Assembly (NCBI RefSeq): GCF_000208925.1
Contig: NW_001915018.1
Span: forward strand, 5,178-37,574
Direction: 5' to 3'
Length of the DNA stretch: 32,397 bases
DNA from: Entamoeba histolytica HM-1:IMSS
Lineage: Eukaryota; Evosea; Mastigamoebida; Endamoebidae
The translations under genes were made by a program, and so were the position numbers. Of the stretch, positions 10,207 through 17,723 are shown one piece after another. Under the pieces are notes generated by a model, which searched no databases, had not been told where the DNA came from, and saw only the letters and a program-made list of their open reading frames with translations. How positions within the stretch are numbered: the first letter of the stretch is position 1; the number at the start of each line of letters is the position of its first letter.

Positions 10207-12219
10207 TTAATTTTGTTGAATAATTGAAGCGTTCCATAATTGAGGATTTGATTTAAAATCTTTTTTCATTTCTTGTAAAGCAGTTAAAATCATTCCAGAT
10301 TTAGGTCTATTTTCTTGTTCTTTCATAACACATTGTCTAATTAAAGTTGCCATTTTTTGAGGAGTAGAAGGAGGAATAGTTGGTCTAAGATCACAAGTAG
10401 CAGATTGAATAATAATTTGAAGGTCCATAGTAAGTTCAGGGAATTCTTGAAAAGGACGTTGATATTTTTGATAAATAACTCTATAAATTAATTCCCATAA
10501 AATAATTCCATAACTATAAACATCAGATTGAGTAGTATATCGTTGATTATAATAAACTTCAGGAGCACAATAAGCATAAGTACCTCTATCTTTTGTAGAA
10601 GTAGTTATTTCAGAATCAAAACGAGATAATCCAAAATCACAAATTTTTAAACGTTCTATTTCAATTGAATTTCCATTTTCTTGAATAGTTTCCATTGTTA
10701 CTAAAATATTTAAAGATTTTAAATCTCTATGTAATATTTGTGGAGTTCTTGAATGAAGATAATCCATTCCTAATGCAATTTGTTCAGCATAATCAAAAAC
10801 AGTTTCCCAAGTAATTGAATTTTCTTTTTTAGAAATAATATCATATAAACTTCCTTTAGAACAATATTCCATTACCATTGAAAATTGTTTTTTTACAATA
10901 ACACCATAAAATCTAACAATATTTTCATGTTGTAATTTACTTAATACTCCATATTCTTGTTGAAATTCTTTAACTTCTTCCATATTTGTAGCTTTTAATG
11001 TTTTAACAGCAACAGTAACATTTTTATATTTTGCAGTATAAACAATTCCTGATGCTCCTGAACCAATATTTGCAAGAAATTCTATTTCTTTTGGTTCAAT
11101 TACAAATTTACCTTGTTCAATTAATTCAAGTAATTTTTTTCTTTCTTCTTGTTCATTTTCATTTTCTGTTATTTCTTTTACTTCAGGAACATTTGGTAAT
11201 AATTTAAATTTTTGAATTAATGCAATACGTTCAACTGATGATAAAATTCCAATTTTTTCAAGAGTTTTAGGTGTTTGATTTCTTAATTTATATTTAAACA
11301 TTTTATTTTTAACTAACATAGCAATTGCATTATCTGATGCTTTAATCTCAATGAGATAATCAATTAATTCTTTAAAATCATTTACTGTTTTAAAATATCT
11401 TTCTGATTTTGTTTTAGCTAACATAAATGGTGTTTGTCCATGATCATCTGGAAGATCTAATTTTGCTTTATGTTCTAATAAAATTGATAATAAATCTGTT
11501 CTTTCATTATGAATTGCATAATGTAATGCAGTTGATTGTCTATTTGTTGCAGCATTTACATCAACTCCTCTTTCTAATAATTTACTAACTAATAACATTC
11601 TAATTGAATTATTTCTAACAACTGTATGAAGTGCTGTTTCTAAATTTTTATTTTGTGCTTCTAAATTAACTCCATGTCTAAAAAATAATTCCATTGCTTC
11701 TTGACAATTTGGATTTGAAAAATTTTTACAAAAGAAATGAAATGGTGTATTTTTATCTAAATTTTCTTTATTTACATCAATAGTTGGTGCATTTTTTAAT
11801 AATGCTAATATAATATGTTCATTATATGATTCATAACTAGCAATATGAAGTGCTGTATTTCCTTGTTCATCTTGTGCATTTACATCAACTTTTCCACTTT
11901 CAAGTAATGTTAATATTTTATATAAATCTGATCTTTCAACTGCACTATGTAATGGAAGTGTTTTATATGATTTTTCTGTTTTTGGATCAACTTCTGGAAA
12001 TAAATATAATGAAACTGTAATTTTTGGTTTTGAAATTCTTTTCATTAATGGATCTGGTTGAATAATACGATGACATTGATATTCACTTGATATTTTTGTT
12101 GCTAATTTTGATGGACTCATTTTTTTTTTCATTGGTGTCATTTTAATTGGAGTTGAAGATGGTAATGGTGCTGAAATTGTTGTAAATTGTTGTGTTTTTT
12201 CTAATCTTAATAATGTCAT
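10207..12219 (-). CDS. Ankyrin-repeat TKL protein kinase (670 aa from first downstream ATG)
   Basis: Predicted cytosolic Ser/Thr (tyrosine-kinase-like) kinase. About residues 85-275 carry five to six ankyrin repeats (LPLHSAVERSDL, NTALHIASYES, TPFHFFCKN, TALHTVVRN, STALHYAIHN, TPFMLAKT). A short helical segment follows, possibly SAM-like. The kinase domain is at about 380-650: glycine loop GSGASG, VAVKTLK lysine, HRDLKSLN catalytic loop, DFGLSRF, and APEV in the activation segment. All key catalytic residues are present, and the HRDLKSLN loop is typical of TKL kinases. The true gene probably starts further upstream: two spliced exons and an in-frame extension encode a C2-like domain (12220-12833), but one TAG at 12411-12409 interrupts it. 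Translation could start at 12219 to give this protein, or the gene may be inactive. Tail-to-tail with VPS26. Confidence 0.88.
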   Translation of the reverse strand: MTLLRLEKTQQFTTISAPLPSSTPIKMTPMKKKMSPSKLATKISSEYQCHRIIQPDPLMKRISKPKITVSLYLFPEVDPKTEKSYKTLPLHSAVERSDLYKILTLLESGKVDVNAQDEQGNTALHIASYESYNEHIILALLKNAPTIDVNKENLDKNTPFHFFCKNFSNPNCQEAMELFFRHGVNLEAQNKNLETALHTVVRNNSIRMLLVSKLLERGVDVNAATNRQSTALHYAIHNERTDLLSILLEHKAKLDLPDDHGQTPFMLAKTKSERYFKTVNDFKELIDYLIEIKASDNAIAMLVKNKMFKYKLRNQTPKTLEKIGILSSVERIALIQKFKLLPNVPEVKEITENENEQEERKKLLELIEQGKFVIEPKEIEFLANIGSGASGIVYTAKYKNVTVAVKTLKATNMEEVKEFQQEYGVLSKLQHENIVRFYGVIVKKQFSMVMEYCSKGSLYDIISKKENSITWETVFDYAEQIALGMDYLHSRTPQILHRDLKSLNILVTMETIQENGNSIEIERLKICDFGLSRFDSEITTSTKDRGTYAYCAPEVYYNQRYTTQSDVYSYGIILWELIYRVIYQKYQRPFQEFPELTMDLQIIIQSATCDLRPTIPPSTPQKMATLIRQCVMKEQENRPKSGMILTALQEMKKDFKSNPQLWNASIIQQN

Positions 12220-12582
12220 AGAATTTGTTATATTTGTTTGTGATATTTGTGTACTTGGAACTATTATATTTTCAGGTGAAACAATTCCAGTAACTGGTGT
12301 AGATATTTCTGAATGTAATGATACTTTTTCTTCAATAGGTTCTAATTCAAATGATTTAATATGATTTGTATTAAATGGAAGTAATTGATTAATATTTATT
12401 CTTTTTCCCTAATTTTTTGCTGATTTTCTTTTTTCATGATCATGAAATTCAAATATAATTTCTTTTGTTGAAGGTGAAACATTTCTAAATTCAATTCTAT
12501 TTTCTGGACTATGGAAATAATTATTTGTTGTTTTTCTACTAACTCTCATTTTTCCACTTTTATCTCCTACATTTACTGAAAC

Positions 12583-12651
12583 CTAAAAAATTGATTTTTC
12601 TTCTTTTTTTTTAATTTTTATTAAATTTTTATTAAATTTTATTTAACAAAC
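12583..12651 (-). other. Intron 2 of the C2/ankyrin kinase gene (69 bp)
   Basis: On the minus strand it starts GTTTGTTAAA after TCGTAT and ends TTTTTTAG before GTTTCAGTA. Splicing is in phase 0 and links S-Y to V-S-V-N. Confidence 0.75.
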
Positions 12652-12704
12652 ATACGACTCTCCTGATGTCATTGCTACGGGAAATAAATTTTCACCAGAA
12701 ATAA

Positions 12705-12766
12705 CTATATTTTTTAATTTTATTTTATTCCTTTTTTTTTTAATTGTTTTTTTTTATTAAACAAAC
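12705..12766 (-). other. Intron 1 of the C2/ankyrin kinase gene (62 bp)
   Basis: On the minus strand it starts GTTTGTTTAA and ends AAATATAG. Splicing joins A|TT into an Ile codon in the stretch R-V-E-I-I-S-G-E. Confidence 0.75.
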
Positions 12767-12971
12767 TTTCAACACGAATAATACGATTGATAGGTCCTTT
12801 ACCTTCTGTAAGACTTTTTCGTGTGATGCTCATTGAAGTAAAACTTCTCTTTTTAAGTTTTTTTTTTTAATTAATTTTTTTTTAATTTTTTTTTCTAATA
12901 TTTTGAAAAACAAAAAAAAAAATAAAATAACGAAAAAATAATTCAATTGCTAACAATGTGTTTTTTTTTTT

Positions 12972-13460
12972 TTAAAGTGTGAACTTCTCCTGATCATATT
13001 GAATTCGTTGTTTTTGAACTTTTGAATGATATAACTCTTTATTATTTGTAATATCTTTAAATGCATCAGGTTGTGCAGGTGATAAAGTATTTGGTGTATT
13101 TAATAATTCTTGAATTCCTAATAATATTTGTTTAACTGAAATAGAAGGTCTCCAATCTTGTTCTTCATTTAAAATTGATAAACAAACTGTTCCTGATGGA
13201 TAAATATTTGGGTGATAAAAACCTTTTGGAAATCTACATTTTGGTGGTCGTGTTGGATATTCTTCAGTAAATTCCATTGTGAGTGGATAAATTCCACCTT
13301 CCCATTCTGTTCCTTTTGCTCCAGGAATTCCACAATCCCATGTTAATAAATCAGGTGTTCCTTCTTTTGTTGTTCTTGGTCTTGCTATAAATCCTGGTGG
13401 GTGTTCTCTTCTCCATAATCTTCTTTCTTCAGTTAATCGTTGAATTGCTAATCCACTCAT
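12972..13460 (-). CDS. UBC9: SUMO-conjugating E2 enzyme UBC9
   Basis: E2 enzyme that takes SUMO from the E1 as a thioester and passes it to target lysines, mainly in the nucleus. The 162-residue frame covers one UBC fold from end to end. The N-terminus [20 protein letters not shown] matches the UBC9 helix that binds SUMO/E1. The HPN motif is at 83-85 and the catalytic cysteine at 93 (SGTVCLSIL), the same position as in human UBC9. [14 protein letters not shown] carries the UBC9-type insertion with the Asp-Trp-Arg-Pro run that marks SUMO E2s against ubiquitin E2s. Nothing is missing. Intronless, with 138 bp to the first kinase exon on the same strand and a divergent long spacer upstream. Identification is secure. 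Confidence 0.95.
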   Translation of the reverse strand: MSGLAIQRLTEERRLWRREHPPGFIARPRTTKEGTPDLLTWDCGIPGAKGTEWEGGIYPLTMEFTEEYPTRPPKCRFPKGFYHPNIYPSGTVCLSILNEEQDWRPSISVKQILLGIQELLNTPNTLSPAQPDAFKDITNNKELYHSKVQKQRIQYDQEKFTL

Positions 13461-14325
13461 TATTTTATTTAAATAATCTTATAAGATGCTAAGGGTTTTT
13501 CTTTTTCTATTTTTCTATTTTATTTAAAACTTCATTATGAGACTCTGTGCATTATCTTTTCTTTTACTCATCATTTCAATTTATTTCATTCATCCTCTTT
13601 ATTATTAACTATTTATTTTAATTTTATTCTTCTTCATTTATTTATTTCTTTGAAATGAAAATATCATTCTTATTTTACTTATAACGTATTTCACTTTAAA
13701 AACTCTTAAACTTATTTATTCTGTTACAAATAATAGAGTTTTAGTTTATTTAATTGTATTTCAAAAGAATAATTTAATAATTACTTTTTATTTTATTTAA
13801 AAAAAATTTCAATATTTAGAAGAATATATGAGAGTTAAAAGAATATATTAACTTTAAATTATTTTTGAAGTGTTTTAATGAAATAAATTGTTTATTATTA
13901 ATACTTTTTTTTTAAAATATTACTAAATAATTCTTACATAAAAATCTATATGATAAAATTATTGAGTAATTTTTATTCTATTGAAATAAATTCTTCATAT
14001 AAATGACTTTAATTATAGTATTATATTCATTACTATTACATCATTAACAAAAAATTGATTTTCTTTTATCTACTACGTATTATTTTATTTATATTCAATA
14101 TTATATTAGTTATAGATTTAATTAAATAAAGATATTAGAGTAAATAGTATTAAAAATGATGAATAAAACATTGTTAAAGTAATTAATTTTTTTTATTAAA
14201 ATATAAAAATAGAAATAGGGTTAAAAAAATAAAACAAAAAGAAGAAATAAAAATAATAAGAAAGAATAAAATGTTATTTAAAACAAATTACAAGAGAAAG
14301 AACTAAAAAAAAGGAAATTGAAGAA
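13461..14325. other. Divergent intergenic spacer, no gene seen
   Basis: About 865 bp between the start codons of UBC9 (minus) and the four-exon gene (plus). It is extremely AT-rich with stops in all frames. It must hold both promoters, but no clear Entamoeba TATA, GAAC or initiator set stands out, and no repeat or RNA gene was recognised. Confidence 0.5.
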
Positions 14326-15031
14326 ATGGAAGGAAGAAAAGTATCAAAAGAAATAGTTGAATTTTGTAATTTAATTGTTGGGACATGGAAATTAAATGAA
14401 CGTACATTTAATTATCAAAAAGGATTTCCAGAGAAAGAAGCGAAAAATGTTATAATAGATGTTTGTAATTTTTACTCCTTAAAATAAAAAACAAAATAAA
14501 AAATAACACAAAAAGATAGTTAATGTAGAAGTATTAACAAATGATTATCGTAGATTTTATAGATGGACAACAACAGATGATCCAGAAACAGTTAATAAAC
14601 AAAATTATCCAACAATGGTAATGGAAGTATTTGGTAAAAATGAAGGAGATGATTCAGATTTTGAATTTCGATCAGATGGTTTGAATATATTTTAAAAATT
14701 ATTTAAAATAAAAATAAAAAATTAAAATAAAAAAGATTATAGTGAAGTTGGAATTGGAAAAATTAATGGGAAATGGATGACAATTATATTAGAATGTATA
14801 AAAAAAGATGAACGAATAACTAAAACATTATATTATAAATTAGAAGATAAAAACAGTTTGTGTAAAATAAATTATAAATAAATTATAAAAAATAAATAAA
14901 AATAATAATAAATAGCAATGTTATATACATCAATTTGTGTTAATAATTATGGAAAAGATTCATTTATTGAACAAGGAGTATTAAATCGAATTTATTTAGA
15001 TGATAATACTGATTTATTAAAACCAAAATAA
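14326..15031 (+). CDS. Unrecognised four-exon protein, 177 aa
   Basis: I assemble four exons, 14326-14460, 14516-14678, 14736-14855 and 14916-15031, separated by introns of 55, 57 and 60 bp that each start GTTTG. Phase is kept at every junction and the joined frame has no stop until TAA at 15029. The protein begins MEGRKVSKEIVEFCNLIVGT. The early GTW, alternating hydrophobic and polar strands, and repeated aromatic residues (RFYRWTTTDD, KINGKWMTIILEC) suggest a small beta-rich barrel of lipocalin or fatty-acid-binding type. This is only a resemblance. No signal peptide or membrane segment is seen. It is unusually intron-rich for this window. Its stop lies 40 bp from the stop of PRP31 on the other strand, so the transcripts probably overlap. 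Function unknown. Confidence 0.75.
14461..14515 (+). other. Intron 1 of the four-exon gene (55 bp)
   Basis: Starts GTTTGTAATT. The in-frame acceptor is CAAAAAG at 14515, joining GAT to ATA GTT AAT. The more usual TAG acceptor four bases later would put the downstream exon out of frame. Confidence 0.65.
14679..14735 (+). other. Intron 2 of the four-exon gene (57 bp)
   Basis: Starts GTTTGAATAT and ends AAAAAAG. Splicing forms G|AT and continues TAT AGT GAA GTT. Confidence 0.75.
14856..14915 (+). other. Intron 3 of the four-exon gene (60 bp)
   Basis: Starts GTTTGTGTAA and ends AATAAATAG. Splicing forms A|CA followed by ATG TTA TAT. Confidence 0.75.
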
Positions 15032-15071
15032 AAAAAAATTATAATTTCCATTTTTTATTAATTAAAATCAA

Positions 15072-16433
15072 TCAATTCATTTTCTTTTTTAAATTTAATG
15101 GATCACTAATAATAATTCCTCCACCAGAAATATTAACTGAAGTTGTAGCACCACCATTATTATTTCCAATTGTAGTTTGAATTCCTGTTCTAAAACCACT
15201 TAAACTAGTTTTAATTCCTTTTGTCTCTATTTTTTTATGTTTTAATATTCTTCTATTTTCTCCTTGTAATTGAATTCCTTTAACTTCACCATAACCTACT
15301 CCATTAATTTCTTGTTCTTGTTCTCCAAATTTCATTCTATTCATATTTTTTCTTATTTCAGTCATTCCATACATTTCTCTTATTCTTCTTACTCTTCTTC
15401 CACCTCTATGACTTTTACGTTTCATTTGGTCTGGTGGAATAATAGCTTTTTTCTTTTTTAAAGGAGGTGGTTGTAATAAATAATCAAATCGTTTTATTAC
15501 ATCTTCATATAATTTTTTTCCACATGTTCCATCAATTGAACCAGTATCATTTCTACATGAATCTGCTCTTGCTGCTAATGTAACTTTTCCTGCTAAATAA
15601 CGATTTGCTTTTTTTCTAACATCAGGAGGAAGTTTTTGAATTAATTCTGATTCATAAATAAATCCAGTATGTGGTGTATGATGACTACTTGAAAATCCAC
15701 TTAAAGTTATTTTTTTTTGTCCAAGTACTTCAATTATATTTGATGGTAATCTTGCCAATGAAGAAATACCACCTGCTGCACTAATTAATTTAGCTGCTAT
15801 TTCACTTCCAATAATTGCAGTTAAATTTGGTGCAAGAAAAATAACTTGACTTTCAAGATATTCTACAATAATTTGTGAAATTTGTTGTAATTGAATTAAT
15901 ACATCACATTCATTAATAATTTCATTCATTTCATTTTCTGTTATTTGATATTTATTTGAATTAGTTGATGCAGTAATAATTCCCATAATTATTGCTGGTG
16001 AAAGAAAAGAAGAAAGATCAATTTTTGTTAAATCAGTTTCTCTTTGAATAGTTTTAACAGTAAGACAATATTCAACTTTATTCGTAACAAGTTGTTCTAA
16101 TTCTGGAAATTGTTTAGAATAAATATCTTTAATATGATTATATAATATTTGTTCATCATTAGATATTTGTAATAACATTTCTGGTATTTGAATAACCAAT
16201 TGATATTGTGGATCTTCTTCATTTATTTTTTTTATTTCATCTCCTTGTTGTTCTTTATATTTCTCTATTTGTTGAATAATTTCATTCCATTGTTCTAATT
16301 TCATAATTTGTTCAATACTTTTTGGTTTAAGTTGATTATTATCTTCATTAAATGTTTCTTCTCCAATTTCTTCACTTCCTGAAAGAAAATCCTCTAAAAA
16401 ATCGTCAACAATATTATTTGTATTTTCTTCCAT
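15072..16433 (-). CDS. PRP31: PRP31, U4/U6 snRNP splicing factor
   Basis: Core protein of the U4/U6.U5 tri-snRNP. Its Nop domain binds U4 snRNA together with the 15.5K protein. The 453-residue frame (about 499 in human) has an acidic N-terminus and a coiled NOSIC part around 90-190 (SPAIIMGIITASTN). The Nop core follows with the family-defining APNLTAIIGSEIAAKLISAA, GGISSLARLPSNIIEVLGQK, and HTGFIYESELIQKLPPDVRK then GKVTLAARADSC. The basic C-terminal Prp31 region carries KRKSHRGGRRVRRIREMYGM, including the RNA-binding and nuclear-localising basic patch. Nothing key is missing; the C-terminus is a little short and Gly-rich. Its presence fits an intron-containing genome such as this. Intronless; convergent with the four-exon gene, 40 bp between stops. 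Confidence 0.94.
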   Translation of the reverse strand: MEENTNNIVDDFLEDFLSGSEEIGEETFNEDNNQLKPKSIEQIMKLEQWNEIIQQIEKYKEQQGDEIKKINEEDPQYQLVIQIPEMLLQISNDEQILYNHIKDIYSKQFPELEQLVTNKVEYCLTVKTIQRETDLTKIDLSSFLSPAIIMGIITASTNSNKYQITENEMNEIINECDVLIQLQQISQIIVEYLESQVIFLAPNLTAIIGSEIAAKLISAAGGISSLARLPSNIIEVLGQKKITLSGFSSSHHTPHTGFIYESELIQKLPPDVRKKANRYLAGKVTLAARADSCRNDTGSIDGTCGKKLYEDVIKRFDYLLQPPPLKKKKAIIPPDQMKRKSHRGGRRVRRIREMYGMTEIRKNMNRMKFGEQEQEINGVGYGEVKGIQLQGENRRILKHKKIETKGIKTSLSGFRTGIQTTIGNNNGGATTSVNISGGGIIISDPLNLKKKMN

Positions 16434-16559
16434 TAAATAACAATTAATTAATCAATTCATTAGTTCATCAAAAAATGAAAAAAATAAAATAAAAACAAAT
16501 AAAATTATTTGTTATAAAAATAAAAAACTAAAAAAAATTTTAATGGAATAACTAATCGG

Positions 16560-17474
16560 TTACACAAAGAAAGATGGTGTTGTTCTTGGTGGAACTGGTT
16601 TTTCTGATTCAGGAACAGCATCGAAAATGGTAAAATCTTGTTTTAAATCATTTCCAACTCTCATAATACAAGCAACATTACCACATCTACCACAATAATT
16701 TGGTGCAGACCATACAGTAACCAATTTATTATCAAAATGATACTTATAACCTTCTTGTACCACTTGATGAGCACGAGCAATTAAATCAATATTATTAATA
16801 TGATTAAATTCTTCAACTGGTTTTGCACCAAAAACATATCCAGCACCTCTCATTGATGGTTTCATTCCTTCAACATTTTCATCTGGGTCTGACCACATTA
16901 AATCACAAAATGCACCTTCATGTGGAATTTCTTGATTTCTTTTTACAACAACTCTAATATGATCAATAGTTCTAATTTCTGGTGAAAGACCTCCATGAAC
17001 ACAAAAAATTTTACCATCAATTAAAGCGGCAATATTTAAATAATCAAATACTTCAGTACACCACCTCCATGAATTAGCAGTTCCATATTTCTTAATACAT
17101 TCTTCATAAAAACCATAAACTTGAGTAACTTGTCTACTTTCATGATTACCTCTCATTAAAGCAATACGAGTAGGATACATTACTTTGTATAACATTAATA
17201 AAGTAAATACTTCAATTGAATAACTTCCTCTATCAACATAATCACCTAAGAATATATATGAATTTTCTGGTAATGAACCTCCAATAGAAAATAATTTCAT
17301 TAAGTCATAGAATTGTCCATGAATATCTCCACAAACAATAACTGGTGTTTGAATTGGTTGTACATTAGATTCTTCAATTAGAATAGATTTAACAGCATTG
17401 CACAATTTTTTAAAATCATTTTCAGGAAGGTATTTACCACTTTTTACAATATCTAAGCATTTCTGATAGTCCAT
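16560..17474 (-). CDS. PPP6C: PP6-type Ser/Thr protein phosphatase catalytic subunit
   Basis: Metal-dependent phosphatase of the PPP family, 304 residues with complete catalytic signatures: GDIHG at 49-53, GDYVDRG at 77-83, GNHE at 109-112, then HGGLSP and SAPNYC near 265. The N-terminal [12 protein letters not shown] and LLEESNVQP-like stretch, and the end [14 protein letters not shown], match PP6/Sit4 better than PP2A or PP4. In PP6 it would act with SAPS-type and ankyrin regulatory subunits in cell-cycle and stress signalling. Odd point: PP2A-like enzymes end in a Leu that is carboxymethylated (PP6 ends YFL), whereas this one ends SFFV. That site therefore seems lost or changed. Intronless. 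The subfamily call relies on remembered signatures, and PP4 is the main alternative. Confidence 0.9.
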   Translation of the reverse strand: MDYQKCLDIVKSGKYLPENDFKKLCNAVKSILIEESNVQPIQTPVIVCGDIHGQFYDLMKLFSIGGSLPENSYIFLGDYVDRGSYSIEVFTLLMLYKVMYPTRIALMRGNHESRQVTQVYGFYEECIKKYGTANSWRWCTEVFDYLNIAALIDGKIFCVHGGLSPEIRTIDHIRVVVKRNQEIPHEGAFCDLMWSDPDENVEGMKPSMRGAGYVFGAKPVEEFNHINNIDLIARAHQVVQEGYKYHFDNKLVTVWSAPNYCGRCGNVACIMRVGNDLKQDFTIFDAVPESEKPVPPRTTPSFFV

Positions 17475-17723
17475 ATCTTAAATATTTCTTTTTTAAGTTT
17501 TTTTTTCTTTTTGTTTTTCTTTTAGGGTTTTTTTTTTATTTTTTCTGTCCTTTTTTGTTTTGTTCAGTCCTTTATTATCTATTAATATACTTTATTTTTG
17601 TTATTTGTTATAACAATTTATTTTTAGGATGAAGTTTTTAAAATTTAATTAATAACTAAATTTTGATGTAACAAAAAAAAAACTGAAAATAAAATTAAAT
17701 TAAAAGATATGAATTGATAAGGA

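Larger units (their letters stand above)
12220..12833 (-). pseudogene. C2-domain exons upstream of the kinase, broken by an in-frame TAG
   Basis: The minus strand holds exon 1 (12833-12767, MSITRKSLTEGKG...), intron 12766-12705, exon 2 (12704-12652, SGENLFPVAMTSGESY) and intron 12651-12583. Exon 3 starts at 12582 and is continuous with the kinase reading frame. Both introns start GTTTGTT and end TAG, and phase is kept through all junctions. The product resembles a C2 domain: GENLFPVAM near the start, VSVNVGDKSG, and a final strand pair IIFEFHDHEKRK...GKRININQL like the usual D-x-D and G-x-x-x-I pattern. Codon 98 (plus strand 12409-12411, cta) reads TAG, followed in frame by GKRININQLLPF and by open frame to the kinase. 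The ancestral protein would be C2-ankyrin-kinase of about 831 aa. It could equally be a sequencing error, readthrough or a recent inactivating change. Confidence 0.7.

Noticed and set aside
12409..12411. Hidden intron removing the TAG in the C2-kinase frame
   Set aside because: No GTTTG donor lies close upstream in the exon, and the flanking residues form a continuous C2-like segment.
15270..15461. Plus-strand frame opposite PRP31
   Set aside because: Ser/Phe-rich shadow of the basic PRP31 C-terminal region.
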